Below are positions 14,001 through 27,642 of a DNA stretch of 64,000 nt, one piece after another; position 1 is the stretch's first letter, and each line of letters opens with the position of its first letter. A program made the translations under genes and the position numbers. The stretch spans positions 17,539,203-17,603,202 of the forward strand of contig NC_134939.1 in NCBI RefSeq assembly GCF_051020765.1, in the 5' to 3' direction. The notes under the pieces are model-generated. The model worked only from the letters and a program-made list of their open reading frames with translations, was not told where the DNA came from and ran no database searches. The DNA is from Lasioglossum baleicum (Eukaryota; Arthropoda; Insecta; Hymenoptera; Halictidae).

Positions 14001-15069
14001 CTTAGTTCGGGGAATAATAGAGCGGAGAGGAGAGAATCGATTCGACGCGACGCGACTCGGGAGCTCGAACTGTCTGTTCTGCGTTTAAAAAAGGGAACGG
14101 CTCCTCTCGAGGGTGCGTCGTCCTACTTCCAGTTTCGGAGAGGGTAAACACACTTGACTGTCTAATCGCATCTTTGAATATTTCCACTCGGAAGAAATCG
14201 AGGAATTTCCTGCGTCACCTAGGGGCCGATAATTCATTATGTACGGGGAAGCTTCCGAGGTCAAATGTAATTTCCATTCACATATGGAAACGTTCGCAAA
14301 GTGGTGAGGAGGCTCGGTTCGTTGAATGTAAAATAATAGAAAATTCAAGGGAAGGGAGAGACGTTAAGGAATTAGCCTGTATTGTCGAAGGGCTTCTCGA
14401 ATCTCGCCACGGTCGCGTTCCCAGAGAAACAAGGAGCCGTTTAACCGGGCAACGGTCTCTTCCGGTGTCTGCTCATCGAGATCTCGACAGGTGGCCGGCG
14501 TCAGTTTCCATCGAAACCCACGTAAAATCGCTACAATGTGTCCCGGCCTTAAATTAAGCCCAGAACAGCCCTCTAAACACAGAAACTCGGTCGCAAAAGG
14601 GGGGCGTTACCGACGTTGGTCCTGTCCCCCTCGATATAGAGAAAAAAAGAGGTAACACGAGACTGGTAGAGCGTCGGCACAACGCTGACAAATGTCTGGT
14701 AATAAGGCCGATTGTTCGTTGCCGGGCCAATTTGAGTGGCAGCCTAGCAATTTCGATTGCGGGAAGCTCCCATCGGAAAAGGCGATCCCCTCTACCCCCT
14801 CTTTGTGACCTGGCCAGCAGAGCGCGACGTCACAATACCGACAAACACAACCAGCCTGCCCGAAAAAGGGTTGTTCGATATGCGTGTACAACCCTGTTTT
14901 TTCTTCGGCTTTCCATTCGACGATCGTCCAGGAACCCGGGCACCGTATGTCGCCCCGTAGACAACGATAGGGGTACCGGAACACACGATCCATAGTTTCC
15001 GAAATGTTACTCTTACACCTTCAATGTCTGTCGTTTTTGTCCCGCGTCAACCGATTTCGATGAATTTCT

Positions 15070-15178
15070 GATCTACGAAACGTACTTTGAAAATGTTCAA
15101 CATCCACCACATAGAGCAGTTGTAAAATGCAAGTTTTAGTATTTTCTCTACAATTCCTTCCAGTTGCAGTTTCTGAAA
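15070..15178 (+). repeat. Diverged dispersed repeat, copy 2
   Basis: This aligns to 813-919 in the same orientation, starting at GATCTACGAAACGT, with scattered mismatches along about 107 bases. Confidence 0.5.
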
Positions 15179-15521
15179 AAATTTTTTTTCGCATCCTGTA
15201 GTAAACTTCTAGCTTTCTAAAAAATGTCAAATCTAGGTACTTCGAGATTGCACGGCTCGGAGCAAAATAAGTGAATTAGGGAAGAAGTTTGGACGAAGGA
15301 CCACGTCAGGGACGAAGCAGAAGGGCCGATCGGGTCGTCGCGTCGCGTCGGTTGGCATACAAAGAATTCATTTCCGTGGTTGCAGGGTATGCGCGACGTC
15401 TGTTGACGTGGCTAGGTAGGAGCCTCGGCGGTTTTCCATTTATATTCTGCTCGGTATCCAGCGACGAAACATCGGATACGGAAGTAAGAAGTACTCCAAG
15501 GACAAAAATAATACCACACGA

Positions 15522-15522
<1 letters not shown>

Positions 15523-15558
<36 letters not shown>
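15523..15558. repeat. (CT)n microsatellite
   Basis: Pure CT repeat of about 17 units. Confidence 0.9.
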
Positions 15559-15560
<2 letters not shown>

Positions 15561-15999
15561 GGTGGTCCGATTCGTTTCACCGTAGCAGCAGAGACAAGCG
15601 CCACGCCATTATCGACGTTTTCCTTGCCGGTGCAATTGATTTCCCTGGAAGACTCCTTGGACTTGACGCTAAATGAAAAGCGGCCGGAGGCAACGAAGAA
15701 CGAGAACGGGGGAGGTGAAAGGATGAAGTAGGAAAGAAGAAGACCTCTCGTCGAGAGAGGGATCGTTGCTTGTGTGTGCATGGTCCTTTGCATGGTCCCG
15801 GTCCGGCTCTGCCTGGCTTGGCTTCGCTGACACCGGCCAACAAAACGAAACAAGTTTTCATTGATTGTTCGCCTCAAATGGCCCGTAAACGAAACCGATG
15901 GAACAATGCCAAACTATCCGGCAGCCGATCTCTTTCTGTTCCGCCGCCAAGTGTACAATTGTTCTTGCTACGATTTCCGAGAGAGTCGCTGCACATACG

Positions 16000-16007
16000 C
16001 AGAGAGA

Positions 16008-16048
<41 letters not shown>

Positions 16049-16073
16049 AGAGGGAGGGAGGGAGAACAGATTC
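16000..16073. repeat. (GA)n and GGGA-rich purine tract
   Basis: The purine-only tract has a GA core and then a GGGA-rich end. Another GA-rich patch follows near 16194-16223. Confidence 0.85.
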
Positions 16074-17718
16074 GCAGGACGGTCGATCGAGCGTCACGAA
16101 AGAGCCTGGGCGACGGGTGTAGTGTAACATTAATGTGCTCGTTGACATTGTGTTTACCCTGGCGTGTACACAAGAGCCGAGGAACATGCCGAAGAGAGAG
16201 GGAGAGAGAGGGGAGGAGAAAGCGACAAAGAGGAAATTTTCGAAAGGGAAGCCGTGAACAGGTCCAGCATCGACCGGCCGCTCCATGAACCAGGGGGAAG
16301 AAATCCCCTCCACCCGTCCATGGATGATGAATGGCGGGACCTTTCAAGTCTTTCTAGCGACAGACCCCCTTCTACACCCCATTCTCCCCCACCCCCCTGT
16401 TCTTTCGTGATTATCTAATACGGGACGAAGCCTACGGCGAAGGGGATCGCAATTCTGCTGATCGTCGCCAGCACGAGACACGGGATTCGACAATCGAATC
16501 TGTAACATACTGCGCCCCGTGCTTGTTCGCCACTCCGAAATGAATATCACTCTTCACCCTTGATATTTGCAGACGAATTTGCCCAGTCGACACTTTTTCC
16601 ATCCCCGTGCATTAGGCTCTATTTGATTTCGTAGCCGCGTTCGCGGAAAAAGAGATTTAAAGTGTGTTTATGGTTAGATAGCTCCGTAAATAATATAATT
16701 TTTCATGTTTACAAGTTGTTCCGTCTAGTCGATACCTGAACGATTGCTGCAGATTCTGTTCTGCTTGATGTCGGAGCCAACTTCGCGGAAACACAATAAT
16801 TTAGAAACCGTTAAACGTAGAAATAGGACGGTAACCGCGCTGAATTATATTGAAACATGAACGTAAAAATACGTAAACGCTCGTGAAAAACGCGAATATA
16901 TAACCAGACTGAAGATTTTACGGATTGATCATTCGAAACTCGGTGAAATCAAAATGTTTAATAAAGTTTGATGACGTTCTCATCGATTACCATAACTTTT
17001 AATGCAAACACAAATTTTTGAGGATCGATCTCCCTCCGGATAGTTACACTGAGTATTTTTCTACAATTCATCCGAGTGATGTAATAAATAAATCACTGTG
17101 CAGAGTGCTTTTCAGCTGCCAAAAATCGAAAAATCGATGAAAATAATAGCGGCACTCGGTGGTAAACGATTCGAAGTTCGCAACACTTGGAGCTTTTCAT
17201 TTATTGCGAGCGCACGCGCTCGCGTTTTCCGGCGAGCAGGATAGGAGACTCGTTCCCGTAATGGATATGTAAATGTAATTTAATTGCGAGCTTGAATAAC
17301 AAGTTATTCGGTCGTGCGCCAAAACACACGGCGAAACCGAACTTCCCGTAATGGAAAGCTCCGCCATTGAGGTAGAACTGTATTCGCCGTGCGTACAGAA
17401 CAGTTTTAATGGAAATGTAACTCTTGCCTGAACTTTAATCGAAGATCTTACGTATTCGCATAAATATCCGCGCGGAGGGAGAACTTGAAGAGCTCGGCAG
17501 TGAGAGCGAGTGAGCGTGCGGGGGAGGCTTATCAGGCTCAAATTTTCTGAGTGGCTTAGTCGCTAAGTAACTCCACTAATAATGGAAGATTCCGGGAAGC
17601 TCATACATATTTTCATGGAACCGATTAACGATACATCTCCGAGGACGATGAATACATAGAAACCTTTTGCCGACACGCGTGCCCTACGGCCAACGTTCAC
17701 CTGCACAATTTTATTTAG

Positions 17719-18003
17719 ATAGGTCGTTCTGCCAAAAAGTACACTGAAGTGCACTTGGAATTTTCAGTTCCTTTCCAATTTGCTAGATCTCCCAAGAAAA
17801 TGAACCAAGTTGTTTATTCTGGAATTTTTAATACTTTCCAATTATTTGCGGATGAAAATCATTCATATTACAAAAGAGGTAACTCGTTCTGCCAAAAAAT
17901 AGAGTGAACAGTACTTGTTATGATACAATTTTTAATTGTTTTGCAATTTAGTATGATAGAACTCCCAAGAAAATAAATGAAATTGTTTATTCTGAAATTT
18001 TCT
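17719..18003 (+). repeat. Two-copy diverged tandem repeat
   Basis: CGTTCTGCCAAAAA recurs at 17725 and 17885, and CTCCCAAGAAAAT recurs at 17789 and 17962 (as CTCCCAAGAAAATA). Each is followed by TTGTTTATTCTG. The spacing is about 160-173 bases, so the two units have diverged by indels. The first unit starts AGGTCGTTCTGCC, which is reminiscent of, but not identical to, the mariner end seen at 3872. Confidence 0.6.
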
Positions 18004-18444
18004 GAACGCACCTCATACCAAGGAGATGGTTATCAAAACATTTTACTGGAAGTCTGCTTTGACTCATCAAAGCCATTCGTAATTGACTTTGCTACTTTTA
18101 AACTCTTCTGTGTTACAAACGTCATTAAGATAGACGGTTCTCTTTCCCTTTCTGGTTCATTTTTAACGAGTTCACAGAACGTTCCAAGATGCGCTAATTG
18201 AGCAAGCTTACGTCGATATTGACGGAAAAAGAAATGTATTCCTTCCAGTAATGTAAGCATATTCGGCTTTCGGTCAATATTATCGACCGGCACGAACAAC
18301 TGTATAATTATTCACGTATTGACGCGCGACGGTGCGCAAACAATAACCGTGCCGAACATTGGTTGCGAACCTTAAATTCCTAAATACATAGTTTCAAACG
18401 ATTACCGTGAAACCATTGTTGTAGCACTGACCAAAATTTTCTTC

Positions 18445-18594
18445 ACAATTGTGCCCGTGATTATGAAAGTGGTCCAAGTCAAATATTTCTTGTTTCAATC
18501 TTAACTTTCAATTACTCGCGTGTAGTATCTATTAACTTATCATTCTTTTTTCATTTTCCACTTAGACTGCTTTCATAATTATGGGCACAATTGT
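18445..18594. mobile_element. MITE-B, complete copy
   Basis: Inverted ends of about 35 bases pair with about 5 mismatches. The left end begins ACAATTGTGCCCGTGATTAT and the right end, reverse complemented, begins ACAATTGTGCCCATAATTAT. The interior is AT-rich and non-coding. Related ends occur at 34404 and 45406. Confidence 0.7.
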
Positions 18595-20120
18595 ACAATC
18601 AATGAAACGTTCCAAAGTTGACAGAAGCCTTTCTCCGAATTATGAAAATGTCTGGAAGCTGGACGTGCGCCGAAAATGGCCGACGAGGGAATCCGTCGTG
18701 ACACGAGTGAAATTGTATTAAAGATTCAAGGCGATGCACGTTGTTGCGGTGAGAGAGGAGAGGAAAGAGCAGCGGGTTACAAACGGTCCGCAAACGTCGT
18801 TTAACGAGAAGTTAGAAAGATTATTGCCGGTGAAAAAGAAGCCATTTTCCGGAGCTAAGAGACAGCGGAGGATATTCGTTGGTGTCGCGGTCGCGGGTAT
18901 GATATAATGGCAGAAACGGCACGTGACTCACGTGCAAAATTCGAAGGAAACGGATGGGGATGCGTGATACGGTAGCGGGCGCTGGCCGAGCTTCCTGCAC
19001 GTTTTACGTTTCCGTGCGTGTTCGCGCATGAAACAGGCCAGAAGGACCGAGAGGACCGACGACATCGAGGCTGTTCCTCTGTTTGCAGTGGTGTGCCGCC
19101 CGTTTTCCGAAATCACGGCTGCTAGCCACCAAGAAAAGATGGAACACGGAAGACGAAATCTGGCTGCCAGACGCCAGACGTCCAACTTTCGCGACTCAGA
19201 CCGAACGCCCTCCTCGAACCAGAATCTGTAACAGATTTATCATCTGCCGCCGCGCCGCGATTACCAATTCAATGCGTTTGTCCTGGCCCCACAAATTCCC
19301 AGATGTTGCTCCCGGAACCGGAAACTAACTTATTTTCCACCGTTCTTCCGTTTTTTCAATATTTCAATGACTGACCTTCTTAGCCGTCGAACCGATCGTA
19401 TGCCAATTCGTTACACCATTCGATAACACGTACACTTCCGTCCATAAATCACCGGACGCTTATTTATCTTCATCGATTTTATGCATTTGTAAATTACGAA
19501 CATCAATGTATTAGTTGCATCTTATGAGCATTATTGGAGAATGAAAGAAAGTTGGTTCTTGTTTGTTGCAATTGTCGCAAACGATTTTTATTTTGATGAG
19601 CAACGAGCGAATGCTGGTTTCGAATATTTTTCTGTATCTTCGGTCCTCCTGCATTCCTTTCTCCATTCATTCCCTAGCACGCATTAAACAGTCACTCCGT
19701 TCCCTTTCTTGATCTATACAGGAACCATTGTTTGCCCCATTTACATAATAGTAACCTCTAATTCGTTCATTTCCATATGAACCATTTCTTCCCTCTCTTT
19801 TGTCAAACATCGAGTGGTAGAGGTTGGAGATATGCGCATATTACTGATCAAATGAGAGAATATATTATTTCGTTCGAAAACAGACGAGACCGAGCATCCC
19901 GATTTTCCTTTATGAGCCCATTCGCTCTGCTATTTGTTCCATTTCCACTTTTCTTCTGGACCATATAAACATGCGCCTCACAGTGTGTTCCATATTCAAG
20001 ACTATTGAAAACAGTAAAAGACCACACAAGACATTCGTCGATGTGTCAAATGTACCGGGTGTCTAAACTTTTATTTCTGATTCAACGAAAAACTTTGTAC
20101 GCGTGTATAACTTTAAAAAG

Positions 20121-20144
20121 TGTACGAATACCTTGTACACCCAC
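20121..20144 (+). repeat. Dispersed motif copy 1
   Basis: These 24 bases, starting TGTACGAATACC, match 58183-58206 with one mismatch. Both copies are preceded by a T- and A-rich stretch, which suggests a common degenerate repeat. Confidence 0.5.
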
Positions 20145-20147
20145 CGT

Positions 20148-20180
20148 ATAATCACTAGACTGCGGATCAAAGATATAAAA
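20148..20180 (+). mobile_element. MITE-A solo left end
   Basis: CACTAGACTGCGGATC matches the MITE-A terminal repeat. It lies directly after the 20121-20144 motif, and a complete copy starts about 160 bases further on. Confidence 0.45.
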
Positions 20181-20311
20181 AGTCCAAGAATATTGTTATG
20201 TTGTTATCAACGTGAGAAGCCTGTTAAGGGATAAAATGAATTTTTATTTAACTACTGCTTCCCGCAATCGACGCAGAATATTTTTATTTTGCACACAGTG
20301 TAATGCAACGT

Positions 20312-20528
20312 AATAATTAGACTGCGGATTTTTATGCAAGCTAAAAAATGTTTACATTAATTGCAAGACACAGCAGCGAAATAAAAATTTCTTTCTTCTT
20401 TGAATTATCCGATTAAGTTGAAACCAATACGCGCTGATGTCTTTAAATCTCTTTAGTATGTCCACTGCTTTGAATTGTGCTTACCCATTTTTGTCACAAA
20501 CGCATAAAATCCGCAGTCTAGTAGTAAT
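20312..20528. mobile_element. MITE-A, complete copy
   Basis: The left end AATTAGACTGCGGATTTTTA and the right end CATAAAATCCGCAGTCTAGT are inverted repeats that bound a roughly 215 bp AT-rich interior. The outer flanks, GTAAT on the left and GTAATG on the right, are near-symmetric. There is no coding capacity. Confidence 0.75.
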
Positions 20529-23122
20529 GTAACGCGGTCGCCAACCAACTACAAAAAAAGACAATACGTTGAAGAAGCCTGTACGATCCAGGAACAGAGA
20601 GATTGCCAGGTTGAAGCGTATTGACACCGGCCAGACGTTCGTAAATACCCGGTCGAATCGGTAACGTGGGTGAGGACATTAGCATAATTCAAGCGGAGCC
20701 TAGTCGAGGAGATTCCTCCGGTTCGCTCCGTGGAAGCTGGATGTCAGATGGCCGGCCTATGAAGAAGCCGGGGATCTCCCGTAGGGCCTTGGCTTCTCTC
20801 TCCCTCTCCTGGAGATTAGCATCGGCGTCCATAAACGCCAGAAAATAACCGACACCCCACCCTCGCCTTCTACTCGCTCGCTCGCTCGCGCGCGCATTGT
20901 CGACCGCCGAAAATTTATTCCAATCCTTTGTTCTCGGACGCCCGTTAGTTATCATTAGTACGCCGCGCGCCTCGAGCACTTGTCAGGTAGTATACCCCGA
21001 GTATACCTGAGACTCTCCGAGGCACTCGGAGACTTGCAACGAGACGGCCACGCTCGTAAAGAAGCGTACGATTTTCTGCTTGAAGTATTTATTAGCGCGG
21101 TTAAGCCCCTCGCGTACGAGAACGGTTAGGCTGTTACAGCTCCGCGACCTAAACGCGCGCGATCGCTAACCTGACACCTACTGCTCCTTCATACTCCGCA
21201 GGTGGAGCCGATCGGAATTTTTTCATATTTCTCTGAGATCGTCTCTTCCGCCTCCGCAAGGCTGCGGGACGAGATTCTGACGCGTCAAGTGTCTCCGATA
21301 CACAATAATAATCGTGAGACACAACTAACATATGTATCATACTAACATAAACGTGATATGTATGTATTCTGAAAACTTCCATATGAAATCGGCAATTTTA
21401 TCTGCTTCCGCATTTTTTTATTTAAAAATCGAATTTGCCACCAAAAATTCTGAAATAATTCGCTGTCGCGTGTACTACTAGGTAGAATATTCTTCAATTT
21501 TTTCGTCATTTATTGTTGAGCAGAACAGAAGAGATAAAGCATAATTTATGAAGCCGTACTCACCCTCTACTACAACTACCCTTGTGGCAGGGGTGCCGAC
21601 TTGAAGCTCGTCTTGAAATTTGGTTTGAGGCACTTTGCAGCATCTTATCCGGCTACTCCACGAATTTATCCCGATCTACAGGAATTTCTTCAGGAATGTT
21701 TCCCTGTCCACAGAAATTAGAATTACGCTTGCTGTGAATATATGTATAGCTCGGTAAATCATTTGTATTTTTATGTAATTTTACATGGGCAACCTATAAT
21801 GAGCCATTAACGTTTTACGAAGCTATAAAGTCGATGTCAAAGAGATGGCCGCGGTGAATTTTTCCAGCGGAGTCAGGGCGGAGGAAAAATCAAAGTATTT
21901 TTTCCGATATCAATTTCCGTGAGAAAATGAAAGAGGTATACCGAAAAATGATCGAGCCGGTGCGGTGATCAAAGCTGTCGACAGGTCCGAAACTACTGGT
22001 CCCGTCAGTTTTTAGTTACCGGACATTTAATCTCTCGTATCTGGTGGTCCATGAAGAATTCTGAGGCCTGGAGAACTGGCTCCGTTGGTGGTCAGAAAAC
22101 ACCTACTGTCTTTTATTTACCGTCACTGCCACAGGGGCCAAGGAAATCCTCTGCCCGCCGCGCCGTGTATAAATAAAAACCACCGGCGAATTTCACATAA
22201 ATTAGACTCAGCTGATTCTTACATCGCTCTTCCCCGGGCATAATCTGGGATCCGAGGGAATTACCATTTACCGCGTTTATTAATGTAATATTTTAATGAA
22301 TAGAGAGGTGGCGTGTGGGACCTTTTTCGGCTCGTTAACTATTACTTTCACCTCCCGGGGATCACGATTCGCTTTTACGGGCTTTTGATTTCTCGAGACG
22401 CCATCGTCGCACGTAATAAATCTGTTAAACCGACGTCCCGAGAGATCTCAGATATTATTAAATTTACTGCATCTGGTTGGCTGGTTTAATTTTTTATCGT
22501 TCCAAATGCATTATAGTCACCACTGGGGAACAACCGCGTACTATTTAATCTGTTCTATACGATCAAGGAAAAGTCACGAACCCGAGGGTTTTCCTTTGGT
22601 CAAGACTTCGCCGCTGTACACTAAACAAGAGTATATCGTCAAGACAATAATTGCCAACTGGTTCTGGCGAAGTTCTGAATGTCGCAAAAGCCAGCATGAA
22701 AAAACGAGGAGCGGCATTAGAAAGATAGTTCGAGCGACTCGTAAAAAGCAAGGGTCAGGAAATGCGTTTTCTGCGGCGAAGGCGGGTGCATCGTTGCACC
22801 AGGTATGCCGAGCAGGACTCGCATAAGCGCCGGGGAACCGGGTTAGCTTTACGAGGGCGAGCTCGTCGGCTGCCTACCATCTGGCCGATGTGCAATCTGA
22901 CTTAGTCCTTTTTTTACGTAATCCCAGACGTTCCAGAATCTCGGATGAGAAACTCGTTCTTCCCTGGGCCCTTTCCTTTCCGTCACACGTTCCCCGAATG
23001 GAGGCCGGTCTCTTCTCCATTGAAAACCGGGCGCTGTATCGCGACGAAAAACGAATTCGGCTCTCTCCCGGCCGGCATTAAACCCCTTCGCGCAACCCCT
23101 ACGTGAGAAGAACCATCTCTTC

Positions 23123-23123
<1 letters not shown>

Positions 23124-23205
<82 letters not shown>
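23124..23205. repeat. Long (CT)n microsatellite
   Basis: Almost uninterrupted CT of about 38 units, the longest dinucleotide run in the window. Confidence 0.95.
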
Positions 23206-25146
23206 CCCCTTCGCGATGAAAGTGTCTCCGACCTCGACAGGCGTCCCCCATTGTGCTCGGATTTTCGCATCCTCCTATTCCACCTTTTTCTTCCTTCCCC
23301 GCTATTCGAAAACTATTTTCGAAGATCTAAATCCGCGAGACGCCGTTCACCTCGGATCCTGCCTTTCTCCCTCATTTTCTTGACCCATTATTGTGCCGTT
23401 TCTTTTTTTTCCGTATTACGCCCAGGAAACTGCGCCCGAGATTTTATCCAAAATTCCCTGGCTCCTCCCTTTCCCTAACGCTCATAGAATCGAGGTTTTT
23501 ACTGGAATATATATTCTCGGATAGTGGATTTGTTGTAGGATAAATCGGTAAAAATGGTGTTTTTGGGAAATAATTTTCAATGAATTTTGTAGAAGGATGA
23601 GAATTACACGAGCGACGAGATGTTGGTATTTTCAGCTGTGTTTGTTATACAACATTCTGAAAGGCGATATTGATTTCAGTCTACGTAATTATCGATTCGC
23701 CTGTGTGCCGTCTTAATTAACCATATTAATTAAGTTCCCCATGGCATCGATCGTCCGCAATTCATAGCGACCGATGAAAGAGCTGAAAGACGGTCAGGAA
23801 ATTGCTGCCAATAATAATATTTCCCCGATCTACATTCACCCAAGAAGCCTATTCAAAAAATAATGTAGAACGAACAGCAACGATGTGTCTCACTTTCCAA
23901 GTTTTTAATGCTTTTCTGCGCTTTTATTCGCGAACGACAGCTTGGAAGCTCATCGATAATTGATTCTCGAAGCTTCGAACACTTTTTTGCATGAAAATTG
24001 TTCAGTTTTTTGGATAAGTAGCACGATTTAGAACGGAGGGCGGTCGGATCCATTCTTTTCTAGAAGACAATATGGGTAATCGATTATATGATTGCTTCCT
24101 GCGAAGGCTATTGAATCGGACATCTGGTGGCCGAAGATGCGTTTAAAGAATTACTCTGTCCGCTGGATCGTTCACCCTTCGAAGCGCTGCTTGCTAAGTC
24201 ACGTTGAACCTGTTCGATGAACACGGCTAACTATTTTTCACTATCGTGGCTCGGTAAATGGAACGCGATGACAAGCAGAAAATAACAAATCCTGCTCGCG
24301 GTGGACCCTCCAAACTGAAGGAAGGCGCATGCCATATTTCGCCGAACATTCGGTGCAAATCGTTGCGCGAATCTGCATTATAACAATTCAGAAAACAATT
24401 CATTATACGATAGAAATTCTACTAAAGCTTACCCATGTGTACTCGTCAGGCCTTTTAGGAGCACTGACTCTAACGATGTAATCAAATGTGAATTGATATG
24501 ACCTGTACTCGAATTTCTATTAATTAACTCGTGTGTTCATTATAGGAGCTGAAAAATTTGTAAGTAAATGAAATATTGTCCTGCTCGAGAACATCCTGAT
24601 TGTCTGAACAAACCAGAAAGTCCCTAAATGAAAATGGCTCTGTCTAGAACGAATTTTGCTGCAACTCGGTTCGACATAAATCGACCAGCGAATATTTCGA
24701 AGAAGGAATACGGTCCGGTAGAAAAATGAAAACCGAGCGGAAACAGCAGAGAATACAATGAAAATTCCGCTGTCACGTTAATCGTCGTTTGCGTCACAGG
24801 CATACAAATGCGAGGAAAAATTGTATTAAAAATTGCTCGGTCGATTTACGGAGGTTCGTGGAGGGGAAAAATGGCGGCATTTGCAAGGGACCGTAGGTTT
24901 CCCCTGGCTCTTGGGGATATACAGTGTCCCTCTCTCGACCTCGTCCCACGCAACCAGTAAACCTCTTGACGGCGAAGGGATAGCCGGAACTGGCCGTACA
25001 GACTGAAATAAGGGACGACGAGCGTCGCAACCCGAGGGAAAACAATGTGAGATACGGGCAAACTCGACCGATAAGATCTTCTGTTTGTCGTGAGGAAAGG
25101 GAGTGTATTAAGGAAGTCGGGATCCCCTGGCGTTCGACTGCTAACC

Positions 25147-25169
25147 GAGAGAGAGAGAGAGAGAGAGAG
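25147..25169. repeat. (GA)n microsatellite
   Basis: Pure GA repeat of about 11 units. Confidence 0.9.
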
Positions 25170-25374
25170 TAGTTGCGCGTTATTATCAGCCGAGTCTAAC
25201 TACGCACAGCTAGATTAAAACGAGAGCCAATGACCGGGCCTTGATTACATCGTCCTCGGTTATGTGCAATTTAGGTACATAGGCTCGTATGCATTTATGG
25301 CTAGACATTTCTTCCGACCTACTATATGTCCATTCTATATGATTGTTTTCCATTTGTGCACATTAAAATGTATT

Positions 25375-25490
25375 ATCATTAGACTACGGATCTTTATGCG
25401 AAATAAGTGCGTGCATCAATTATATTAATCCTCTTGATGTCTTTTTGTCTTTTCACTGCTTCAAATGCATAAAATGCGGAGGTCTATAGA
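25375..25490. mobile_element. MITE-A, short copy
   Basis: The left end ATTAGACTACGGATCTTTAT and the right end CATAAAATGCGGAGGTCTAT are degraded inverted repeats of the MITE-A family around a roughly 70-base interior. A further interior fragment (GCAAAATAAAAATG) lies near 25598. Confidence 0.6.
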
Positions 25491-26166
25491 TCCTATAAGC
25501 AATTTACTCGTGCAATACTCAAATGTTTAGTAATCTATTGATACAAACCACAATTGAATAATGTCAAAAATATTTTGGATACTGATACCAAGGATTACGC
25601 AAAATAAAAATGCTCTTTTCTTCTTGAATAATTTGATTCAGTTGAAGTTGAAAGTAACATTGCTTCGAGATTCTTGATTTCACTTCTGATGAAAATTTCA
25701 TGAAAAATGCTGTCAATGATCAGGGAATGCACAGAGGGTGTCAGGGGGTCGTGACCAGAATTCATTCGAAGAAACTGGTAGGTATGCGGCAATTACTGGA
25801 AGTTGCGCGATTAATCACCGGGAACGGGGCCGGCTCTCCCGCGCGGTTGTTTTCCCAGGGAACTATGCGTAACATTTTTTGATCCGTGCACACGCTTCTC
25901 CCGGAGCCAAGTTGCCCGGGCAAGATTCGCGAAAGTTAGCGCCCCGGTGTGTTCTTGCGCAGCGAACGGGGCGAACACCGAACACGTGTTTAACCAAGGC
26001 TAACAGTTATGAAGCATGACGGGGACGTGCCGGCGGAAGTTTCGCTAGTCCTCGAGGAAGATTCCCGGCGCGTTCCAGTTGTGTGTCAGCGTAGCCGGCT
26101 ACAACAAATGCGTAAAGTTCACGGAAGCAAAACCCCGGCCAGTTCCGGCGTGGATAGGTTTGATAG

Positions 26167-26188
26167 AGGGAGAGAGAGAGAGAGAGAG
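26167..26188. repeat. (GA)n microsatellite
   Basis: GA repeat of about 10 units. Confidence 0.9.
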
Positions 26189-27602
26189 GAAGAACGCGGC
26201 GCTAGTAGAGAACTCGATCGGAAGATTCGGTCATTCGGATTTCTCCATTTATCTTCCCAGGGATCCTAGCCTCCTCTTCTCCCGGGAGAAGCTGACTTCA
26301 TTTCGTTCCCGGCCGAAAGAGAAAAAGCCACGATTGTTCTCTCGCGCGTCTTAACACTCGACTGGCCGAGCCAACTCGCCTCTCTGCCGCTGGCTACCTC
26401 GCCGCGCCGTTTCGTTTATTATATCCTCAAATGGGAGTGGTTCGTTGCCGGCCGAGGATAAAAGTTGTTCCAGCTCGCTCTGTCTAGCGATTTTTATTGA
26501 CGAACACTCGACTGAGCCCCTTTGATTTAGATGAAACGCATCGTAGAACTGGGCAAATATAATATTGTGGGTGGTATTTCTGTGCAGCGAATGGAGCATC
26601 GGGAAGAAGTTGTTAACCCCATACTTGCATCTGTTGCAATTTCTCTTTCAGTCTATTGCTGTATCAAATATTACGATATGTTATATAATATGACAATTTA
26701 GAAACATACTAAAAAACAACACATGCCACATTTCGCTCCAATTTTCAACAGAATCGTAGATGCGGCTAATAATGTCAACTTATGCGGTGTCGTTTTAAAG
26801 CGGAGGTCTCAGTCTTCAAATAGTATTTTGTTCGCGAAAAAGATTTTTGAGAAAAGTATTTGCAGTTATATCCATTTTCAAGACTTCTCTCGATCTAGAA
26901 TGGCCATTGGGTGCACTGTGCAGCGTTCGGACAGATAAAAGGAAATATGCAGCTTCCCGAATTCCTATCGAAAAGAAAAGCACAATGCGCCTTAACGATC
27001 CAATCGAGTTTCTTTTCAATTTAAGTCGTACGTGCCCGGACGGCCAATCTAAGCTCTGGACTTAACATTTCCGAGCTATCTATACCTCGATGCGATATTT
27101 TCCTAGACTCCGTGAACATTAGCTAACTTTGCCGACTAAACAGCGAGTAAGAAAGAAACTCCCATAAGATCGCGGTGTTTACGATCAACAGATTGTAGCC
27201 GAGGAACTTCCGGTTTGGTTGGAAGGCCCCTCACCCCGGAACCAAAATGGCGGCGCGCGGGATCAGGCTCGGTGTTTGAAAAGAAAGCTTTCAGGAACGA
27301 TCCATTATAATTACTCGGCGTTCTCGCCCCGTGCTCTCGCGCATTATAACTGAAGGAACGCGTGTTTATCCAGGCCCGTGGCTACGCGATCCGCCGCCGC
27401 GCCGTGCACCGGTGCAGTGTGTGCACTGTGCGCTATGCGCATCGTGTTGTGCACCGTGCGAGAAACTTTTCGTGGCGAGGAGGAATTCTCCGTCTGACCG
27501 AGAACAAGCGGCTCGGTCACGGTGCAACGGAGAGGAGTCACTGCCCAGGGCTCCGTAATTTACGAACCAATCATTCCCGTATGCAGATGCCACGGGGCCC
27601 TG

Positions 27603-27642
27603 AAGGGTTGCCCCCCTTCTAGATCCTAAAGGGGCAACCCTT
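27603..27642. repeat. Perfect 12-bp stem hairpin followed by T run
   Basis: AAGGGTTGCCCC (27603-27614) is the exact reverse complement of GGGGCAACCCTT (27631-27642), with a 16-base loop and TTTTT at 27641-27645. It resembles an intrinsic terminator in form, but in a eukaryotic genome that reading has no support. I see no associated gene. Confidence 0.7.

Larger units (their letters stand above)
8000..16000. other. Non-coding segment, no gene recognised
   Basis: No recognisable exon. The segment holds (GA)n at 8047-8062, an AT-rich imperfect hairpin near 9238-9295, a CT-rich patch near 8520-8580, the diverged repeat copy at 15070-15178 and a (CT)n tract at 15523-15558. Open frames near 15440-16000 are created by the microsatellites and are not credible genes. 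Confidence 0.6.
16074..24000. other. Non-coding segment, no gene recognised
   Basis: No protein is recognised. The segment contains a diverged tandem duplication (17719-18003), a MITE-B copy (18445-18594), a shared motif at 20121-20144, two MITE-A copies (20148 and 20312-20528) and the longest CT tract of the window (23124-23205). Confidence 0.6.

Noticed and set aside
15440..16347. Several 120-170 codon frames on both strands
   Set aside because: They run through (CT)n/(GA)n tracts that contain no stop codons, giving Ser-Leu or Arg-Glu repeats. These are microsatellite artefacts.
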